Assembly (NCBI GenBank): GCA_025667525.1
Contig: CM046874.1
Span: 281,528,880 to 281,592,879, forward strand
DNA: 64,000 nucleotides
Reading direction: 5' to 3'
Source: Glebionis coronaria
Taxonomy: Eukaryota > Streptophyta > Magnoliopsida > Asterales > Asteraceae
Shown in pieces: positions 39,079-51,090 of the stretch (position 1 is its first letter; the number at the start of each line of letters is the position of its first letter). The notes below the pieces were generated by a model, which searched no databases, had not been told where the DNA came from, and saw nothing but the letters and a program-made list of their open reading frames with translations. The position numbers were made by a program, and so were the translations under genes.

Positions 39079-42000
39079 TGATGACATTGCTTTTATACAT
39101 AGTCTCATCGTCTAAAACGGGCTTAAAATGGTAAAAATATCATAAAGTGTGCCAAATATATGCTTGTGTTTGTTCAATGTGTATTTTAGGTACGGATATT
39201 GAGAAAATGACAAAAGATCACAAGAAACAAGCAAAAACGAACACAGGAAACGAAGCCGCACAATGAACCAGACCCTAGAGTTGATTTTCCAAGAAAAGAC
39301 CTTGAAGAATTAAAGATTGTATAAGAAGGGTCCTTCATTATTTAAGAGTTGACACCTTAAACCCTTGTATATTCATAATTACAAGTTTGGTCCTTAAAGT
39401 TTGTCAATATTACAAAAAGGACCCTCAACTCTGAAGAATTGGCAAGAATGATCCCTCAAATTTGAAGAATTGTCACTTTTAGTCCTCCTAGAAGACAAAG
39501 AAACAAGTGAAGACCTTGAAGATTGAATACATGCCAAAAACATCCCTTCAAATATCATCAAATTACAAACCAAGTCCTTGAAATACCTTTGCAAAAGTTT
39601 TGTAGCCAAAGTCTAAAAAACAAAACTTCTTTAACAAAGGGAAATCAGCTTTGCATTGTTTAAACTTGATTGAAGAAAGAAGGAAAGAAGGAGGGTAAAA
39701 GCTGGCAAACATCCAAAGTTACCTAGACCAGTGCTATGTTAACACGTGCCCCACTATACACCCACAACCAATCAAAACCCACCAACATGCCACGTCACCA
39801 TCCACTCACCACCGGTTTTAAACTAACTAATTAATTAGTTACTAAACACGCGCTAAACACTTTTTCAAAAACAAAACTGGATCAAATACCTATTCTTGAT
39901 GTTCATAATCCGATTTGGGTATTTTCTAAACACCAAAAATTAAACCCTAATCTCTTCTAGATTTAAGATTAAGGGTGCACTAAACAAAACCCAACCCTTA
40001 AACCCTTTGCCACCTCACCTAAGTGCTCACATGATACTCCCCTACATACACTTTTGAGGAAAATGACAAAGCTTACAGAGAATCAACAACCCACAATCCA
40101 GCTTTCATCCTAAGCATTATTTGGACCCTTTGATCAACTTTTCACCAGCTAGCATCAAACAAACGTCCAAAAATTCTTCACATAGCTTGAAAGTTCAAAA
40201 TTCGACAAGGGAAATTCAGGGACTTTACCAACTAGGGTTTCTAGATTTTATTCAGCATTTTAGTTTACATTGTAGCCTATGTAAAGGCATAGGGTTACAA
40301 CATTTCAGTTTGTTCTTGGATTTCCGAGGTCAAAGTTATGTAAATCATATTTTCAAGTGAATGAAAAATGTTTGAATCTTGTGACGAATTCCAAATCCTA
40401 ATTTACTTTCTTGTTATTGTTAACTGATATGAGTTTGTGATTTCTAAGTTTCAAAGTTTGGTTTTAAAGTTTATGCAAGTGTTTCAAAAAGTTTCCAAAA
40501 ATCTAATTTTTCCTAGTTTTAGTTCAAACACTTGAACTTTTGGATCATAAGTTGATCATAACACCCTGATAAGGAGATTATCAAGGTGTTGTGAAGCTTG
40601 TGGTTTGGGAGAATTCAAGGAGTGGGGAACAAGCTTGGAAGAAATCTTGTTCATTTTCCATTTTTTTCATATAATCGGTTTGTTTCTAATCTTGTTGATC
40701 TTAGCAGCTTATTGGAAGCTTGTGGTTGTTAAGCTACCACAAAAGCTCAAACAATTTGTGAGTGTGGATGTACATTCATGAGGTTTGAAACCTTTCTCCC
40801 AAAAATCTATTAAAAAGTGGTTTTAAGTGATTTTGGTATTATGCTATTGTATGTGGTGTTCTTGTGGCTTGAATCTTGTTCTTACTGTATGATATTGTTG
40901 GTATGATGCTTGTTTGAGTTTGGTATAACCTGAAAACATTTTTACTTTGTAAAATTTTGATTTTCAAAAGTTAAAAGGGTGTTTGGGTCTGTTGTTTTAT
41001 GTTTTGAATGTTGGATTGAGTAGTTGTGTAAGGGTGTTTTGTGTTTTTACCGGATATTCAAGTGTATGTGTGCTGATATTTGGAAGTCTAGTGCTTTTAA
41101 ACTTCAAATCTAAATCTGTGCTATAACTAGCTTGTTTTAGGCTATTTTGACTTTAAAATTTTGGAACAACTAGAGTGTATGCTTATTTAGGGTTAAAAAG
41201 TGCTTAAACATAGTTTGTGTAACCTGTGAAGTAAATTTGTGGCTTTGAATTTGGATCTGTGGTCAATTAGATCAGCAAATAGCTTTTGTGTTCATCATTG
41301 TTCATCAGTAACATTAATCAAGCCTAAAATTAGTTCAAATATTGTAACCAGTGCATGAAATGAGTTGATTTGTGTTTAATTAAGTTATTGTGAGTTGTTG
41401 TATGCTTTTGGTGGACTGTGGTTAGCTTATCGTTGCTTAAACTGCTTATTTCTTCAAAACTGCTTATTGTTCATGTCTGGGTGATATCTGAGCATAAATT
41501 GAATTAACTACACTAATTGGCTGGGTGATTTTGTGTTTTCTTTGTTGATTTTAACTCCTTACAACCCACTGGTTGTAAGGGTGCCTTGTTTGTCAATTGA
41601 ATCCAACAAAAGACCACTAAAAACAAGTCAAGAAAGTCAAGCAGTCGGAACCCTTTCTCACTGCAACTAGCCACTGCTAGTGTTAATTTGTGAACAACTT
41701 ATTAATAAGCTATAATAGCTTATTCTATTGTGCAACAACTTTGTTTTGGTAATCAATCTTCCTTATTTGACCCATTTGACTAATCTAGAGCTTTTGAGCC
41801 TTTGACTTTTAGGTTTCACTAGAAAACGTATTGACTTTTCTTTTTCAAAACAGCTTATTGCTTATTCCAGCTTGTTCAGTGTGCTAATTTGAAATATTTT
41901 TGATTATTAAGCTTAGTTAAGTGATTTAAAACATTTTGCAAAAAGAATCAGCTCTTGAATCATCCTAGAACTCGAAAACGACTATTTTGTCGTTTTGTGT

Positions 42001-43124
42001 AGAGAGCTTTTGCTTATTTCAGGCTTATTTATTGGGCTTATTCAAAATTTCCTTTTACAAACATCTTTATAAGGTCAATAGAAGGACGTGTGTAAAATTT
42101 CAGCTTATGGCATTGGTTTATAGCTTAATGGGCCAAAAAGCCCATTAAGAATAAGCTGTTTTCATTTAAGCTGTGATAAGCACATATTCAGCTTTTGGGC
42201 CTTTAGAGATTTTTGTTTAAAATCAACTTTTAAGCTTAACTAGTGATTTTGGGCGATTTTGGTGAACATTTTTCTTACTGGGCCTTAATAAGCCCAATTA
42301 GTGGACTGTTTTACTATTTGGCCCATTTGGAGATTTTGTAATTTCGAGTTCATTTTCTGTTTAGTTAGGTTAATATAAACTAGTTTACAAGTTTTTAGAA
42401 TTTTTTATAAATTTTGAATTTTTATTAATATTTTATTATTATTTTATTATTATTTTATTATTATTTTATTATTAAAAAGTGTTTTTAGTATTTTTGCAAC
42501 TTTTTTATTTTTCTTAGGTTAAATCCATTAAGTTAGTATTTTTAAAACTTTTAAATTAATTTTCTCATCATTTAATTAATTTTTAGGATTATTTTAATAT
42601 TTTTATAGTTTTTAATCATTTTTAAATAGTTTTAAATAGTTTTAAATTTTTCAAAAATAGTTTTTAGTTTAATTAAGTTAGTTTAGAGGTTTACAAATTG
42701 AAAAATCTTATTTTGGGCTTTTTGTTAATTAAATTGATTTTTTGGGCTTTAATTAGCATTAAAAAATTATTATTTAATTAAATAAAAGGTTTGAGTAATT
42801 TTTTATTTTTGTAAACTCTAATTGCATTTTTTAGGATTTATTGTGATTTTCTAGAAATTTTTAGGATATTTTTTAAATTTTGTCACGTTTTACGGTTTAA
42901 CGTTTACGTCTTTCGCCTTAGTTTAATTTTATTCGTAACCGCCATCATTTTCCTTTTTCCCTTTTCTCATCAATATTAATCTCAAAGTTAATCATCTCTT
43001 AACACACACTAAGCCTCCTTGAGAACGAACTCACCTTTGGGACATTTGTGCACGGTTTTCCTAAACCGTCGTACTTACCCTAATTACCTTGTTTTCCTAA
43101 ACAAGTGTAAAACTACAATCATCA
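39079..43124 (+). repeat. 5' LTR of Athila-2
   Basis: About 4.05 kb, starts TGATGACATTGC, ends ACAATCATCA. Unusually long for this lineage. Very AT-rich in its last third, with repeats of TTTTATTATTA near 42420-42480. Short frames (39394 minus, 40121 plus) recur in the 3' LTR and are not genes. Confidence 0.95.
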
Positions 43125-43127
43125 TTT

Positions 43128-43144
43128 TGGCGCCGCTGCCGGGG
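43128..43144 (+). other. primer binding site, tRNA-Asp type
   Basis: TGGCGCCGCTGCCGGGG three bases after the LTR, identical to the Athila-1 site. Confidence 0.9.
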
Positions 43145-43869
43145 AGGCGTGTTGTGTTTTGATTTGAACAAATTTTGTTTTTATATTATCTATAAATAGT
43201 AATTGTGTGTTTTAGAACTCTAAGCACACGTATTATCGGTTTTCGTTTTTTGTGTGAATATTATTACTACATTGTATACGTATCACAATAAATTCACAAG
43301 TACTCCAAAAGTGCGAAAACACAACCTTGATTGGGAATTTCATCACTCAATCATTTTATTCGAATCTCAAACAAAGAAAAAAAAGGCAAAATAGATAATT
43401 ACTTTCGAGAAGCTTGATTTTAATTAACACAAACTATAAGGTGGGTATAAGGCGGTTGTATTTCACGACCTAAGGGAAAAAGGCTCTTAAGTGCTTAGCG
43501 CCGCCTCGTTTCGCCCGCTTGCTTGTGCGTGTTAAGAGAAAAAGGGCTAATCGAGGGTTTGCCAACCAAAGTATTATCTACGTATCTATATATTTTCTTG
43601 GTTTCAAAAGATTAAACCCTCTTGAACGTTTTGGTGCTCCACCAACGTTCTAATGTCATCGAAGGCGTTCACTTCACGTGATCGTTTTCATTCCTTGAGA
43701 CTCCTTTAATCGAGAGATTTGATTTGAGGAGAGATTTGTAGATTTGTGTCTACGTAATACATCTAAAAATCCAAAAAAATTAAAAAACAATCAAAAGCAC
43801 AAAAAATTGAAAAAGTAAAAACACCCAAAAGAATCTTCTTTGCTCATCCCCACGTTGTACGTGACGTTT
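43145..43869 (+). other. leader of Athila-2
   Basis: About 725 bp without a convincing frame, between primer site and gag ATG. It may hold packaging signals, but none is recognisable. Confidence 0.5.
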
Positions 43870-45802
43870 ATGCAAACTCGTAACCAAGCAAGACATGCAC
43901 GTAAACGTAGAAACCGAAAGGAAGGAACCCCTTCTAGTGAAGAATATCCTATCGACGAACCCATCGTAGAACAAGAGGCAACCATGGCTAATCGTACTAT
44001 GATGGAGTTGCTTCAAGCACCCACCGAGGGTTATGGAGAGGCTATTGTGATTCCCGCTATCCTAGCGGAAAATTTTGAAGTTAAGACGGGTTTTTTGTCC
44101 ATGATCCAAAACAACAAATTCCGAGGTGACGAAAAGGACAACCCTCACAACCATATCTGCCAATTCAATCGTCTTACCGCCACTTGCAAGTTTAAGGACG
44201 TCTCGAACGACTCGATTAAGATGATGCTTTTTCCATATTCCTTAACGAGGCCCGCTAAAATTTGGTTAGAGAAAGAGCCACCCAATTCTATATTGACGTG
44301 GAAGGATCTCGTTTCGAAGTTCGTGAACCAATTTTTCCCGCCCTCTAAGACTACGCATTTGAAAAACGAGATTTCAAAATTTTCACAAGAGTATAATGAG
44401 AGTTTTGCAACGGCTTGGAATCGGTTTAAGGAAATGTTACACAAATGTCCTCATCACGGTTTTTCCGACTTGCATCACATTGACACGTTTTACAATGGAT
44501 CGAACGGTCATGAGCGTGATTATCTTAATGCCGTCGCGGGTGGTAAATTTTTGTGTAAAACAGTCGAGGAAGCGTTGTTGATTATTGAGAATATGTCTAA
44601 GGTCTATAGTCCTCGTAGCACATCGAGTGTTCATAAGACTTCGTCTTTGCCTTCGCATTCATTGTCACATACCATCGATGCTTGCCAAATAGAAGAAAAT
44701 ATGGAAAACCAGATTTGGTAAGCTAAAAGGATTGTTAATTGAGCTTAAAGTTGGTGAACAACCCACTCCCGCTACGGCTAAAGCGGTTGAGGTTTCTTGT
44801 ATGTATTATGGTGGAGGTCATGATTTCTTCGAGTGCATTACCAACGGTGGTGACACTTCGAGTGCCTACGCGGCCACGGGAACTTATAACCAAAACGGTC
44901 AAGTTGCCCGCACTAATCAATTGACTCCACCGGGTTTTGCACCAAATCAAAATGCTAACAATTATTGAAACAATCAAGTTGGTTACCAAGGAAATCAAAG
45001 GAACAATTATAAGGGTAACAACTATGGGAATCAAGGGGCTAATAATCAAGTGCAAAACAAAAATCAAAACCATGATTTTCAAAACAACAACAAAGGTTTG
45101 CAAAACTTGAAAGATCTTCCAAATGAATTTGTTGAATATACAAACGGAAATGATGCTAGGTTTGATAATATACAAAGGGAGATCATTAGCCTAAGATCCG
45201 AGTTTAAGAATGATTTGAAAAATTAGTTGAAAAACGAGCTTGCAAATGAACTTAAGACTCATGCAAACAAAATGGAGAGTAATGTGCAAAGGTTACAACA
45301 AAACCAACAAAAGATGGAACAAGGCCAACATGAGATTAAACAAGAGATGCTTAAGGCGGATAAGAGGCAATCTATGTTTGAGGATAAAATTTCAAGCATG
45401 TTTGAGGCTATAATGTGTAAACCGTCTTCTTCGAGTGGTCTTCCTAGTAACACCGTGTCCAATCCTAAGGGAGAGATAAAAGTGATTACCACACGTAGTG
45501 GTAATACCTTTAAGGAACCGACTCCTCAACCAATTACTCCTACGGTGGAGGAAATTGAGGAAGAACCCGAGGTGTTGGTCGAAGAGGAGCATATCCCAAT
45601 CCTACGAAGTACCGCTCAAACCACACATACGGTTGACCCATTACCATCATTAGAACCCGAGCTTCCAAAGGCTATGCCTATGCCCCAACACACACCACCC
45701 TTGCCTTACCCATCGAGACTTCGTAAGGAGAAATTGCAAGAGCGTGACAATTACCAATTTGAGCTTTTTATGAAAATGTTTCATGATTTGCATTTAACAT
45801 AA
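43870..45802 (+). pseudogene. gag: Athila-type gag, frameshifted
   Basis: ATG 43870 opens a basic N-terminus (MQTRNQARHARKRRNRKEG), then the gag domain with LWLEKEPP-like IWLEKEPPNSILTWKDLVSK, FFPPSKTTHLKNEI and CPHHGFSDLHHIDTFYNG. It stops at TAA 44719 and shifts frame near there. The knuckle region (CMYYGGGHDFFEC) lacks one Cys. TGA 44966 and TAG 45224 follow. A coiled-coil stretch (45227-45420, Gln/Glu/Lys-rich) and a Pro/Glu-rich linker lead to TAA 45800. A frameshift near 45797 passes to the pol frame. At least four lesions, so no functional product. Confidence 0.88.
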
Positions 45803-45822
45803 GTTTTGCTGACGCTTTATTC

Positions 45823-48800
45823 ATGATGCCTCGATTCGCCGCCAACTTTAAGAGTATGATAAACAACAAGGAGAAATTGCAACAATTGTTTAGTTGTTCA
45901 TCGGTTTATCTTAACCGCATACCTCAAAAAGTCGGTGATCCCGGTAAACTTTTGATTCCATGTGCTATTCAAGATATGGAAGAATGCTATGCCTTGGCCG
46001 ATCTTGGTGCTAGTATTAATTTGATGCCTCTTGCAATATTCAAGTCTCTCAATCATCCTAATCTTACTCCTTCACTAATGTCTATCGAAATGAAAGATCA
46101 TTCTACAATTCCCGCATGTGGATTGGCCGAAGACGTTTTTGTAAAAGTGGGAAAGTTCTACTATCCGGTAGACTTTATCGTAGTCAATATTCTCACGGAT
46201 CCTCAAGTTCCTCTTATTTTAGGTCGTTCATTTTTAGATACGTCAATGGCGTTGATTGATGTGCATGCTAGGAAAATCACCTTACGTTTCAACGACGAGG
46301 AACTTGTTATAAACGCAACACAAAACTCTCAACTTTCTCATGTTTATTCCGTCGCGACTATAAACCATGTTGATATGATCGATGTCGTTTGCGAGGAATT
46401 TTCCCAAGAATTTTTAGGTTTTGGTGATGAAGCAAATAGTGGCAATCCCACTATGCTCGATCATATTCTTGATAACTCGACACCATACTTCACTCCATTT
46501 GAAGGAGGTGGTTTTACATTGGAGGAATTTGATGTTCCTCGTACTTGTAACGAAGACCTCGACAACGATGAGGACTTTCCGATTATCAAGGATTTTCTTA
46601 ACGATTTTCCATTTTCTCCGCCGGTGGAGGTTATGAGTATCGAACCTAAATCTTTAATCGAGGAACCACCAATCCTCGAGTTGAAAGATCTTCCTCCTCA
46701 TCTTTAATACGTAGTCTTGGAAGGAGACGATAAGTTTCCGGTTATTATTGCAAAAGATCTTTTGGGTGATGAAAAAACCGCACTTATCGATGTCTTGAAG
46801 GACCACAAAGGGGCAATTGCGTGGAAAATATCCGACATTAAGGGGATCGACCCTAAATTTTGTACCCATAAAATCTTAATGGAGTAAGACTACAAGCCCA
46901 CAATCCAATGTCAAAGGAGGGTGAACCCCAAAATTCATGACGTCATCAAAAAGGAAGTCCTTAAACTCCTTGACGCGGGAATGATTTACCCTATTTCTGA
47001 TAGCCCTTGGGTGAGTCCCATTCATTGTGTCCCTAAAAAGGGAGGAATGACCGTTGTGTCAAACGATGACAACGAGTTAATTCCAACTCGACTCGTGAGC
47101 GGTTGGAGGGTGTGTATTGACTATCGTAAGTTGAATGACGCCACCCGTAAAGACCATTTTCCCTTGCCCTTCATGGATCAAATGTTGGAGCGTCTTGCGG
47201 GAAACGATTTCTATTGCTTTTTAGATGGTTTTTCCGGTTACTTTCAAATCCCCATCGATCCTTGTGATCAAGAAAAAACTACGTTTATGTGTCCATATGG
47301 AACGTTTGCCTATCGTAGAATGCCATTCGGACTTTACAATGCACCGGGAACTTTTCAACGGGGTATGATGGCTATTTTTCATGACATGATCGAGAGGATG
47401 GAAGTCTTTATGGATGACTTTTCCGTGTTTGTTAGTTCGTTCACTTTGTGTCTAGGAAATTTGAAACATATGTTGAAACGTTGTGAGGAAACCAACCTTG
47501 TGCTCAATTGGGAAAAGTGTCATTTTATGGTTAAAGAAGGAATCGTCTTAGGGCACAAGGTTTCGAAAGCGGGGATTGAGGTAGACAAAGATAAAATTGA
47601 CGGCATCGCCAAATTACCTCACCCCAAAACCGTTAAAAGAGTTAGGAGTTTCCTAGGCCACGCGGGCTTTTATCGTCGTTTCATCAAGGATTTTTCAAAG
47701 ATATCTCGACCCATTACACACCTCCTCGAAAAAGATGCTCCTTTTGTCTTTAGCGAAGATTGTGTACGAGCCTTTGAAATCCGTAAGAGGAAACTTACCG
47801 AAGCTCCCATTCTTGTTGCACCAAATTGGAACCTTCCCTTTGAACTTATGTGTGATGCAAGTGATTACGCTATTGGGGCCGTTTTGGGGCAACGTCATGA
47901 AAATCACTTCTTGCCTATTCACTATGCTAGCAAGACGATGACCGAGGCTCAACTTAAGTATACCACATCGGAAAAGGAATTCCTTGCCATGGTGTATGCA
48001 TTTGAGAAATTCCGACCTTACCTTGTCTTGACTAAATGCATAGTGTATACGGATCATTCGTCAATCAAGTACCTCTTGGCTAAGCAAGATGCAAAGCCAA
48101 GATTGCTTCGTTGGATTCTCCTCCTACAAGAATTTGATGTCATGATCCTTGACAAAAAAAGGAGCCGAGAATCTAGCGGCCGATCATCTTTCTCGCTTGG
48201 AAGATCCTCACCAAAGTGTTTACGAGAACAAGGAAATCACCGAAACATTTCCTCTCGAGACACTTGGAGTAGTGAATTCTAAGAAAGACTCGTCTACCCC
48301 ATGGTTTGCGGACATCGCAAATTACCATGCGGGCAACTTCATCATTAAGGGTATGACGACTCAACAAAAACGAAAATTCTTTCGTGACGTCAAGTTCTAC
48401 TTTTGGAACGACCCTTACCTATTCTGACTTATGCGGATCAAATTATTCGACGTTTTGTTTTTGGCACTGAAGCTTTTAATATCCTTAGAGCTTGTCACGA
48501 GGGACCCACGGGTGGTCACCATGGTGCTAATCTCACGGTGAAGAAGGTCTTTGATGCCGCTTTCTTTTGGCCTACTATTTACCAAGATGCACACGCACTT
48601 GTCAAGTCGTGTGACTCATGCCAACGTCAAGGCAAAGCCTCACAAAACGATGAAATGCCACAAAACACCATCCAAGTGTGTGAGATCTTTGATGTTTGGG
48701 GAACTGATTTTATGGGGCCGTTCCCATCATCTCGGGGTAATAAGTACATCCTTGTCGCTGTTGACTACCTGTCTAAGTGGGTGGAAGCTAAGTCTTTGCC

Positions 48801-49587
48801 CATGAACGATGCTCGTGTGGTAGTCAAGTTTTTGAAGCAATTGTTTTCTCGATTTGGAACCCCTCGTGCAATCATAAGCGATCGTGGAACCCATTTTTGT
48901 AATGACCAATTCGAAAGGGTTCTAAAGAAATATGGGGTTACACATCTGCTTTCTACGACTTATCACCCACAAACGAGTGGGCAAGTCGAGGTTTCAAACC
49001 GAGCGTTGAATATGATCTTGTAGAGATCGATAGGAGAAAACCGACAATCGTGGTCGAATAAGTTAGACGATGCTTTATGGGCCTTTCTTACCGCTCATAA
49101 GACGCCCATTGGGTGCACTCCTTACAAGCTTGTGTATGGGAAGAATTTCCACTTACCAATTGAACTCGAACACAAAGCTTATTGGGCCCTAAAGCATTGT
49201 AATGATGACATTGAGACCGCGGGAAAACACCAGAAAATGCAATTGAATGAATTGGATGAATTAAGGGATATTGCTTATGAAAATTCATTGAATTATAAAG
49301 AGAAAACCAAAAAGTTTCATGATTCAAAAATTAAAAACCGGGTTTTTAACATTGGGGATCAAGTGTTGTTTTTTAACTCAAGATTGAAAATCTTTTCCGG
49401 CAAGTTGAAATCCCGTTGGTCCGGACCATTCACCATTACCCAAGTGTTTCCTTATGGGACCATCGAGCTTGCTCAAAATGATGGTCCTAACTTTAAGGTG
49501 AATGACCATAGGTTGAAACACTACTTTGGTGGGGAAGTTCCTTCTTTGAACTACCTCGACCAAGTCACCTTCCCCAATGATAATTAG
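45823..49587 (+). pseudogene. pol: Athila-type pol, multiply broken
   Basis: Aspartic protease (DLGASINLMP near 46000), RT with FMDD (47407-47418), RNase H ([15 protein letters not shown]), integrase with HHCC finger (48493-48630) and catalytic D, D, E in DFMGPF (48705), ISDRGTHF (near 48877) and GQVEVSNR (near 48982), then a C-terminal GPFTITQVFPYGTIEL region ending at TAG 49585. Lesions: TAA 46705, TAA 46885, frameshift in an A7 run (48154-48160), frameshift near 48420, TAG 49021. Catalytic motifs themselves are intact, so decay is by stops and indels, consistent with relaxed constraint after insertion. Confidence 0.92.
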
Positions 49588-51090
49588 TATTGAGGGGATC
49601 GAGTCGAGCTCATGACTCGGTAATAAAAACGAGGTGCCTGTGGGGGAGTCCCATGCTTATCCATGTACATATTATCACTTTATAATGTAGCTAATGTGAG
49701 GGGATTTGTGTCCTTCCAACCGTTGTTCCGTGGTTGTTTGTGACTTGTGGATTTTAGATGATCATTATCTTCACGATTGGAGCCTCTCGTGTTCGTTTTA
49801 CGTGAGCACTCGATCTTTTGCTTTGAAGAATTTCTTGATATCCATATGATATATCCTTGATTGTTCTAACCTTAGGTCTTATTAGCACACTTCAAAAACG
49901 GCTATTGATTTAATGGTTACACCCTTTCCATGCTAGATTAGGCATTCGACTTCATCTCTAGTATGGGGGTATTTTATCGTTAGACTCGAAACATTGAGGA
50001 CAATGTTTAACTTTAGTATGGGGGTGAATAGATACTTGCCTTGCCAAACCTTCACGCTTTCTAAAGTTTATCTTTTTGTTAATCGTTTTGTTGCAAAATA
50101 AGGCTAAAAATGGCCAAATTTTAAAAAATTTCTCATGTTTTTATAAGTGTTTGAAGACATGAATGTAGATTTTCTGATGGCGAGAATAAGAGTAATTTTT
50201 TACTCGACCGTGCGTGTTGAGCACTTAGCTTCGATTCCTTAACTTTATATTAGGCTAAGTCTCTTAAATGAGGACGAGAAATAATAGAGTTAATTATAAG
50301 TTACTATGCTAAACGTAGAGTACTCGTATTCTTTCAAAAAATCATGTGTTCTTGTTGTTTGCTTATTCTCCCTTCGCTTGTATATATATCTTGCTAATAA
50401 GTATTGACTTAGCAGTTTGGTCTTGATTGTTGGTTTCTAGTCTTTTCTAGTAGCTTCCATGTAATTAAATTGGGAAAACATTAAGGTATCGCCAGCGTTA
50501 CGGTTTTGAAGTATTGGCAACCCGAATAATCACAAGCTTCACCCAATAATAAGATTTCAAGTGCTCACCTAAATCTAGCAATAATTTGAAGCTCACAAGG
50601 CCGAAAAATCTATGCAAAAATTGAAAGTGAATCAAGCCTTAATCTTTGAAGCTTTAAAGATCCAAAATTCACTTTAGCGTAAGGATATACGTCTTTGGTC
50701 ATAATAAACACCTCATAGCGAGGTTAAATAAAAGGCAAGGCAAGACCGAAGTCATAATAAAAGCTCCATGGCGGAGTTGAATAAAAGATGGAGGTAAACC
50801 TATGATAATAAGTCCCATCCGTTAGGGGGCGTATAAAAGTCTTGGTAATAAGTCTCATGTTTAAAACCATTATAAAACCGTAATAAGTCTCTCGTTGTCT
50901 ATTAGGGGGGGGGGGGTTATTAATTCGATGGTCTTGGTTACACCGTTATGACTATTTTTGGACTTGAAATTGAGTATTTTGAAGTTCGTTTATTCTCGAT
51001 TCTTGACAAACTGAAAGTCCTAAAAATATCAAGCCTTTAATTGTTCTTGGTTGTTAGGATATTTGGCATTCTATGTCTAATTCAATCAAC
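49588..51090 (+). other. post-pol noncoding region of Athila-2
   Basis: No envelope-like frame. Contains the tract GAGGACAATGTTTAACTTTA then GTATGGGGG near 49995-50030, typical of the start of the post-pol region in Athila elements, and a G12 run at 50905-50916. Otherwise AT-rich without features. Confidence 0.6.
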